From Erodium maritimum (Eukaryota > Streptophyta > Magnoliopsida > Geraniales > Geraniaceae): a stretch of 64,000 bases of DNA. Positions 58,552-64,000 of this stretch are shown here, one piece after another. The position numbers and the translations under genes are program-made. The DNA lies in assembly GCA_963921825.1 (NCBI GenBank), contig OY997594.1, positions 2,671,001 to 2,735,000 of the forward strand, written 5' to 3'. The notes beneath the pieces are model-generated. The model saw only the letters and a list, made by a program, of their open reading frames with translations. It was not told the origin of the DNA and searched no databases. Within the stretch, counting starts at the first letter, position 1. Every line of letters starts with the position of its first letter.

Positions 58552-61500
58552 TCACTCGAATACAGAAACATCTCCATTCCAGCTGCATGAAGCAATGACA
58601 TTAGGCATAACGGGATGGAAAGCAACACCAACGCAGGCATGTTCATAAGCTTTAATCTTCCTAACCAGTTCAGAAGTTTTGTAGTCGTAGATGTGTATGC
58701 AACCATCCGAGGATCCTGAGACAAGCATCTTCCCGTCCAAGCTGAAATCGCACTTAACGGGAAACCCGTGCACCCCATGGCTCTCGTACCTTTTGTACTT
58801 GTCTAGCTTGAAAGGGGGATGCGAGGAGAAGATAGCGATGTAGTTTCCATTTGATTGAGCAACAAAAAATGGATCAAATGGGTGGTTTCGAACACAGGGG
58901 CACGTATAGGCCTCCACATAGACCTGAGACAAGACACCATGAACTTTGATACATATCTCAATATATAAAGTAATGCACATTACAACTTTAGAACATGCCA
59001 TGTTTTGCTCTGAAATGATGCTTGAGGTCAATCAATAGTGAGCAAATTGAAATGGGTATGCTCCAAAGTTGCTGAAATTTGATTTTTATCCCACTCTGTA
59101 TCTAAATTTGAATACCAAGTAAAAAAATAAGGGTATCTTTGGTAGTTTGACAAAGATGGGCATAGTTTTCAAATCTAGGCACAATGTAGGATAAAAATCT
59201 AATTCCAGCAATTTTGGAACATACGTTTTCTATTTACTCTACGTATTTAACATTTGATCTCTTACAACCTACAAAATGCTTCTCATAAGAAAAAACATAC
59301 AAGAAAAGTACAGAGGATAATTGCAAAAAGTACCCTAATGTATTCATTTTTTGTAACTTGTAACCCTCTTCTTTGATAATTGGAAAAAAGTGCCATGAAC
59401 TTGTGTTTTTGATGTGCCTTGTAGACACCATGAACTTTGTTTCTAAAGAATAAAAAAATCCAAATGTTCATATCCTTTAAATTTCTTACTCTTTGTACAG
59501 TACAAAGAGAGAAAATTAAGGGATATGAAAATTTGGATTTTTTTATTCTTTAACTATTATTTTTAAATTTTAAATTCCAAGTGTAAAATCGCTATGTCGA
59601 AACAAATCGCAACAAAAGACAAGTTCAGGCGTTTAGTTCCAATTATCAAAGAAGAGGGCTACAAGTTGCAAAAAACTGAATACCTCGAGGTACTGTTTTG
59701 CAATCATCCCAAAATACACTGACTGTCCTCCACAATTAGAACATGATAACTACTTAATCATCAAAAGATTCGATTATTTGAATAGTAAAGAAGACGAGGA
59801 ACCGATCACTTACCTGATTGGATAGTGGAACCTGTCGTGCAACGTCCCAAACAATTATAGATTTTTCACTATCATTGCTTCCGGACACATCACTGGAAGA
59901 GATGAACTGCTTTCCGTTGCTGTTAAATTCAACATCGAGAATTGGACCTAGACCTCGAATGAGTTCTTGGACAACCTTGCCATTTCGGATATCCCACAAC
60001 CTAAGACGGCCCTTTGATCCTCCGGAGAGGAAGAGGTTACAGTTGTCCGGATGGAACTTTATCACCCCAACAACCTGATCCTCGTTGAAAACCTGTGTTT
60101 CGGCTCCTTTCTCAACATCAATTAACCTCGATGAACAATCGTATCCACATGAAAGCACAGACAACCCTTGATGTGACCACTTCACGTCTTTCACAGCTGC
60201 ATTGTGAAAGCTTAACAAGCGTGCTTTCTTCTGATCTCTGCTCCACACATTCCATATGCAGACTGTGTGATCCATACCCGCTGAAGCAAGAAGATGAGCT
60301 GTAGACTAACCCAAGTGAACAGATTAATTGTCATTTTCATATAAATTGCAACAAAAAGACAAGATCAGGGTATGTTTTTGTAATTATCAAAGAAGAGGGC
60401 TACAAGTTGCAAAAAAATGAATACATCAGGGTACTTTTTTACAATTCTCCCAAGAATACTTACCATGTCTTGGTGACCAACTGATAGCATTGACAGCCTT
60501 TGTATGGCCACGTAAAGCTATAGACAACCTTTCGGGTATTTGGCTCAACTGCGCCCGGCCCTTTCCTTGATGTTTCAATTTTGACAGTATTTCAAACGGT
60601 ACACTTGAATCCAAAATACTTCCCAGAACTGACACCCAGAAGAAAAAAAAACGATGAGTTGGTGTGAGGGCACAACCTAGTGAGTGGTTTCTTTTAAGGG
60701 ATAATTGCAAAAAAGTACCCTGAGGTATTCAGTTTTACTTCTTCGCAATTAATCCTAAAAGAAACTTTCTCCACATTAAAATATACACGCAATACACATG
60801 ACATTTTTCCTATTTAAATTTTAAACTTAAAACAATGAGCTAGAGAAGATAAATTGACTTTTAGCACGGTAACAGGTACACCATTCAGTAGTTAGCACTT
60901 GAGAAAAAAGATCAATCAAGAAAACTCTAATGGCATGTCCAACATACATACGTCACACACTTCTAAACATAACATCATGTCCATAGATTTCACACAAGAC
61001 CCCTCTGATTTTTCCACCAGTGACAGGGATCCGTAGGCCATCACTTAATCCACAAAAACGGACAAAGAACTATCACCAAAAAGTACTATTTAAGTATCTC
61101 AATGGAGCTAAGCTTATGACAAGGGTTATCAAATATTTGTAAATTCACCAAAAACCAATTTTAGTGATCCATCAACTGAACGGAACTAGTATATCGTGTA
61201 CTGCCATTAGTTTCCTCCAATCACATACATTTGAGACATCGACAAAAATACAGAACTGTCCATACGGATGTAACATATTGAGGCAAATGATTTTACATGG
61301 TGCCTGCATTGCTTGCTGGTCATAAGAAAATACAGACATGATTGTGTTCCCCAAAATGAAGAGCAACATAGCTCAAATTTTCACATGATCTCACACAACC
61401 CAATTACCAAATGATCAATCTTCCATTTTATAAGGATCATGTATCTCAATTCAAAGTATTCTAAACAATGTGATTACTATCTTACATAGATTCTAGACCA

Positions 61501-62794
61501 CCAAGATCTAAATCATTCCCTTTGATGAAAAAAAACCTCCAATACCCACTCTTCCACAATTATCATCCACCTGACCACACTAGTTCCAAACGAAATCAAA
61601 CTTCAAACTAAAAACCCAAATGCCGGAACAATTAAAAAGCACAGTTAACAAAACAAACAGCAACAAAATCAATTCAAAGTATTCTAAACAATGTGATTAC
61701 TATCTTATACAGATGCTAGACCATTAAACTCTACCGACTAATCAACAATTATAATCCACTGACCATCACTTGTTCCAAACGAAATCAAACTTCAAACTCA
61801 AAAGTCAAAACCCAAATGCCAGAACAATTAAAAAGTACAGCTAACAAAACAAACAGCAACAAAATCAATTCAAAGTATTCTAAACAATGTGACCATTAAA
61901 CTCTAAAAATCATTCTTTTCAGTGAAAAAACCTCCACAATACCCACTAATCAACAATTATAATCCACTGACCATACTTGTTGCAAACGAAATCAAACTTC
62001 AAACCCAAAAGTCAAAACCCAAATGCCAGACCAATTAAAAAGTACAGTTAACAAAACAAACAGAAACAAAATCAATTCAAAGTAGTCTAAACAATGTGGC
62101 CATTAAACTCTAAAAATCATTCTTTTCAGTGAAAAAAACCTCCAATACCCACTAATCAACAATTATCATCCACTAACCATCACTTGTTCCAAACGAAATC
62201 AAACTTCAAACTCAAAAGTCAAAACCCAAATGCCAGAACAATTAAAAAGTACAGCTAACAAAACAAACAGCAACAAAATCAATTCAAAGTAATCTGAACA
62301 ATGTGACCATTAAACTCTAAAAATCATTCTTTTCAGTGAAAAAATCCTCCACAATACCCACTAATCAACAATTATAATCCACTGACCATACTTGCTCCAT
62401 ACGGAATCAAACTTCAAACTCAAAACCCAAATGCCAGATCAATTAAAAAGCACAGATTACAAAACAAACATTAACAGAATCAACAGAAATGAAGAGTACC
62501 CGATGAAGCGGTGACTGTCGGGTTAGGGGTCGGGTCGGGAGCCACGGGGGTCAGACCCATGAGGGATCGCTCCCGCTTGGATACGTAGCGGCCAGGAATC
62601 GGAGCTTCGAGCTGGGGATTGAAGGGGTTTTCGGGGCGGAATGCGGGTCCGGGTCCTCTATTGGGAAGTGGGTGTGTTGGTCTGGGCCGTTTCGGAGGAG
62701 GGAGAGGGAGGGGTTGTTTTCGGTGTTGCTCTCCGCCGCCGCCGCCGTCTTCGTCGTCGGAACCGCCGGAATAGGCGTTGCAGAGAAGATCCAT
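58552..62794 (-). CDS. WD40-repeat protein, WDR25-like
   Basis: Exons 62500-62794, 60464-60628, 59814-60298 and 58552-58923 give 1317 bp and 438 aa. All introns are GT-AG and phases join exactly (Val99 as G|TT, Ala154 as G|CT). Residues 1-98 are low-complexity (Asp/Gly, then Pro-rich) and include the stretch PGRYVSKRERS. From residue 139 WD repeats follow: GHTKAVNAISWSP, then DHTVCIWNVW, VKDVKWSHQG, VIKFHPDNCN with GRLRLWDI, SIIVWDV, VKCDFSLDGK with GCIHIYDY, and finally VAFHPVMPN with NGDVSVFE at the C-terminus. The last two units closely resemble animal WDR25 and, from memory, Arabidopsis AT5G54520. The role is not established; a scaffold function is inferred from the fold, and similarity to the splicing factor CDC40/PRP17 group is possible. 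The first intron is 1.9 kb and repeat-filled. Confidence 0.93.
59314..59710. mobile_element. Full-length MITE of the GGGATAATTGCAAAA family in WDR25-like intron 3
   Basis: Ends AGGATAATTGCAAAAAGTACC and its inverse (ggtactgttttgcaatcatccc). Flanks AAAGTACAG and AAAATACAC agree at 7 of 9. It has the same structure as 361-795, including 'tttgtac-gtacaaagag' in the centre. Confidence 0.7.
60345..60452. mobile_element. Partial MITE, GGGATAATTGCAAAA family, WDR25-like intron 2
   Basis: Right arm only: 'attatcaaagaagagggcta', 'caagttgcaaaaaaatgaat', 'cagggtacttttttacaatt'. It ends a few bases from the exon 2 donor region (exon 2 begins at 60464), so it is close to the splice site. Confidence 0.65.
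60699..60760. mobile_element. Partial MITE, GGGATAATTGCAAAA family, WDR25-like intron 1
   Basis: GGGATAATTGCAAAAAAGTACC and 'ctgaggtattcagt' followed by a short inverted end (cgcaattaatcct). It lies about 70 bp upstream of exon 2. Confidence 0.6.
61447..62480. repeat. Minisatellite of about five ~205-bp units in WDR25-like intron 1
   Basis: Unit starts 'caattcaaagta-tctaaaca' lie at 61447, 61670, 61866, 62073 and 62280 (spacings 223, 196, 207, 207). Each unit carries 'cgaaatcaaacttcaaac' and 'gccagaacaattaaaaag'. The last unit ends about 20 bp from the exon 1 donor (62499). Confidence 0.9.
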
Positions 62795-62985
62795 AGGTTT
62801 CTGGCTTCACCGTGAAGAGGACCCAGTTTTGTGGCGAGGGTTAAAGATGAAAATAAAACAGGGATGAAGGGTGTTTTCGTCTTTTAGTAGATCAAGTCAT
62901 GTGTAGTTTGGTCATCACATAGAGGGGCAAAATGGGTACTCGAATTAGATCGAATCAGTTTATCGAAGGGCTTCAGAACTGCCTA

Positions 62986-63036
62986 TAGGCCCGGTCAACA
63001 ATGGGCCAACGTTAAATTTAAGCCCAACCCCTATCA
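62986..63036 (-). promoter_or_regulatory. Site II-like motifs upstream of the WDR25-like gene
   Basis: TGGGCC at 63002-63007 and GCCCA at 63032-63036, plus 'ggcccgg' near 62988, about 200-240 bp upstream of the ATG. TCP-bound site II motifs are common in housekeeping promoters. No clear TATA box was seen. Confidence 0.4.
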
Positions 63037-63048
63037 ACCAATCCCTAA

Positions 63049-63357
63049 GACCACCCACAGTAGCGTCGATTTCTGAGGTTGAATCTGTGGGTCTGAATCA
63101 GGTTGGATTCGACAGATTCTATAGTAAAGTGTGGGTTTAGATGGTTGAATCTGACCAAAATGATATGTGTTAGGAGAAGATTCGTTGAGGGAGGAGAGAG
63201 ATATAGAGGAGTGAATCGGAGGAGAGAAACGACGGTCGATGAATATACAGATTTGGAGGACGTCGATTCGCCGGGAGAGAAGATCAGAGGCAAAACGTCA
63301 CCAATTCCCTTTTTTCGTCACTTTCGACGATTCTTTCGACCTTCACTGTGGATGGTG
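63049..63357. mobile_element. Harbinger/Tourist-like MITE, opposite-orientation relative of 3858-4156
   Basis: Ends GACCACCCACAGTAG and CACTGTGGATGGTG, TAA on both sides (63046-63048, 63358-63360). Its reverse complement aligns along its length with the element in ORRM2-like intron 1. Confidence 0.85.
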
Positions 63358-63360
63358 TAA

Positions 63361-64000
63361 GAACATTTTTCCTCCAAACGCCGCGTCTGTATTTTTGTAA
63401 CTTAAGTCTTGGTTTTTTTACATACAAAATACACTGATATTGAAAATCTTATAAATACTCTATCCCTGTTTAGATGGATGCTCTCTGTCAATCTCACAGG
63501 GATTCTTGTTGTCGTTGATGTTCTCTTTTTTGGACCCCGTCTCATCCATCTACCCCCACTCCATTACCACCACCACCACTTCCTCTATCTCTTATGGTGA
63601 TTATTCTCCAGATCCTCTCCAAAAACGGCGGGACAAGGGTTGAAAGGTGTTCTATTACTCTATCACTGCTTGCGGTAGCTCTGTCGTAGTCTCACGCCTC
63701 ATCTCTCACTCTACAAACCACCTTTTTCATCGGTAGGATGGGAATGACTCCAGAAACAAAAGAGGGCCGGATCCGACCGTTATGGATCTCTATGTTGGAT
63801 CCTTTCCGTCCCCAATCTAGATCACAAAATTTGGGATCAACGGATGAAGTAACAGACGTGGTCGACGATAAAAGACGATGTTGTTTTCTCCGGATTGAAA
63901 ATACACAATTTTCTTTTCTTTTTATTCATCAAAACACCAATGAGATATTTATAAGTTACATGATTAATAAAAGACAACTTTAATAAATTTCCATATTCAT
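63361..64000. other. Intergenic stretch, no recognised feature
   Basis: Short frames at 63409-63600 and 63738-63983 lack family resemblance. It may be the start of another GC-rich LINE-derived copy, but no border is visible. Confidence 0.35.

Overview
This window is nuclear DNA of a flowering plant, most likely a eudicot. It has genes with GT-AG introns, AT-rich intergenic DNA and many plant transposons: LINEs, solo LTRs, a TRIM, hAT, Harbinger-like and Mutator-like MITEs. I see no bacterial, viral or organellar gene set, no tRNA or rRNA gene and no CRISPR array.

Only five protein-coding loci can be supported, all on the minus strand: (1) an organellar single-RRM protein like Arabidopsis ORRM2 (1974-4744, four exons, 141 aa); (2) a decayed or very divergent histone H2A (7391-7813); (3) cytosolic ribosomal protein uL2/RPL8 (9687-11444, two exons, 258 aa); (4) a GH3 auxin-conjugating enzyme of the GH3.5/GH3.6 type (31315-33475, three exons, 612 aa); (5) a WD40 protein like WDR25 (58552-62794, four exons, 438 aa). 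Exon ends were chosen so that GT-AG junctions restore the reading frame and the family sequence, and all four intact genes close exactly in frame. From memory, homologues of loci 1, 2, 4 and 5 lie close together on Arabidopsis chromosome 5 (AT5G54580, AT5G54640, AT5G54510, AT5G54520), so the window appears to be a transposon-inflated syntenic block.

Layout: 0-5 kb is ORRM2 with MITEs in introns 1 and 3. 5-9 kb holds the H2A relic and a LINE-like insertion with an 18-bp target-site duplication. 9.7-11.7 kb is RPL8 with a typical ribosomal-protein promoter. 11.7-31 kb is gene-poor: MITEs, a duplicated leader-like segment, a cluster of five G-boxes, LINE-derived copies, a complete 348-bp TRIM and a 2976-bp solo LTR inside a Mutator-like MITE. 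31.3-33.6 kb is GH3. 34-58 kb is again repeats: a 4232-bp solo LTR inside LINE sequence, LINE reverse-transcriptase debris, a ~200-bp tandem array and nested MITE/LINE insertions. 58.5-62.8 kb is the WDR25-like gene, whose first intron carries a five-unit minisatellite.

The genes do not form a pathway. The main interest is the broken H2A under an apparently intact promoter, and the well-dated nesting of transposons, many with exact target-site duplications. Transposon family names rest on termini and target-site length only; no database was searched.
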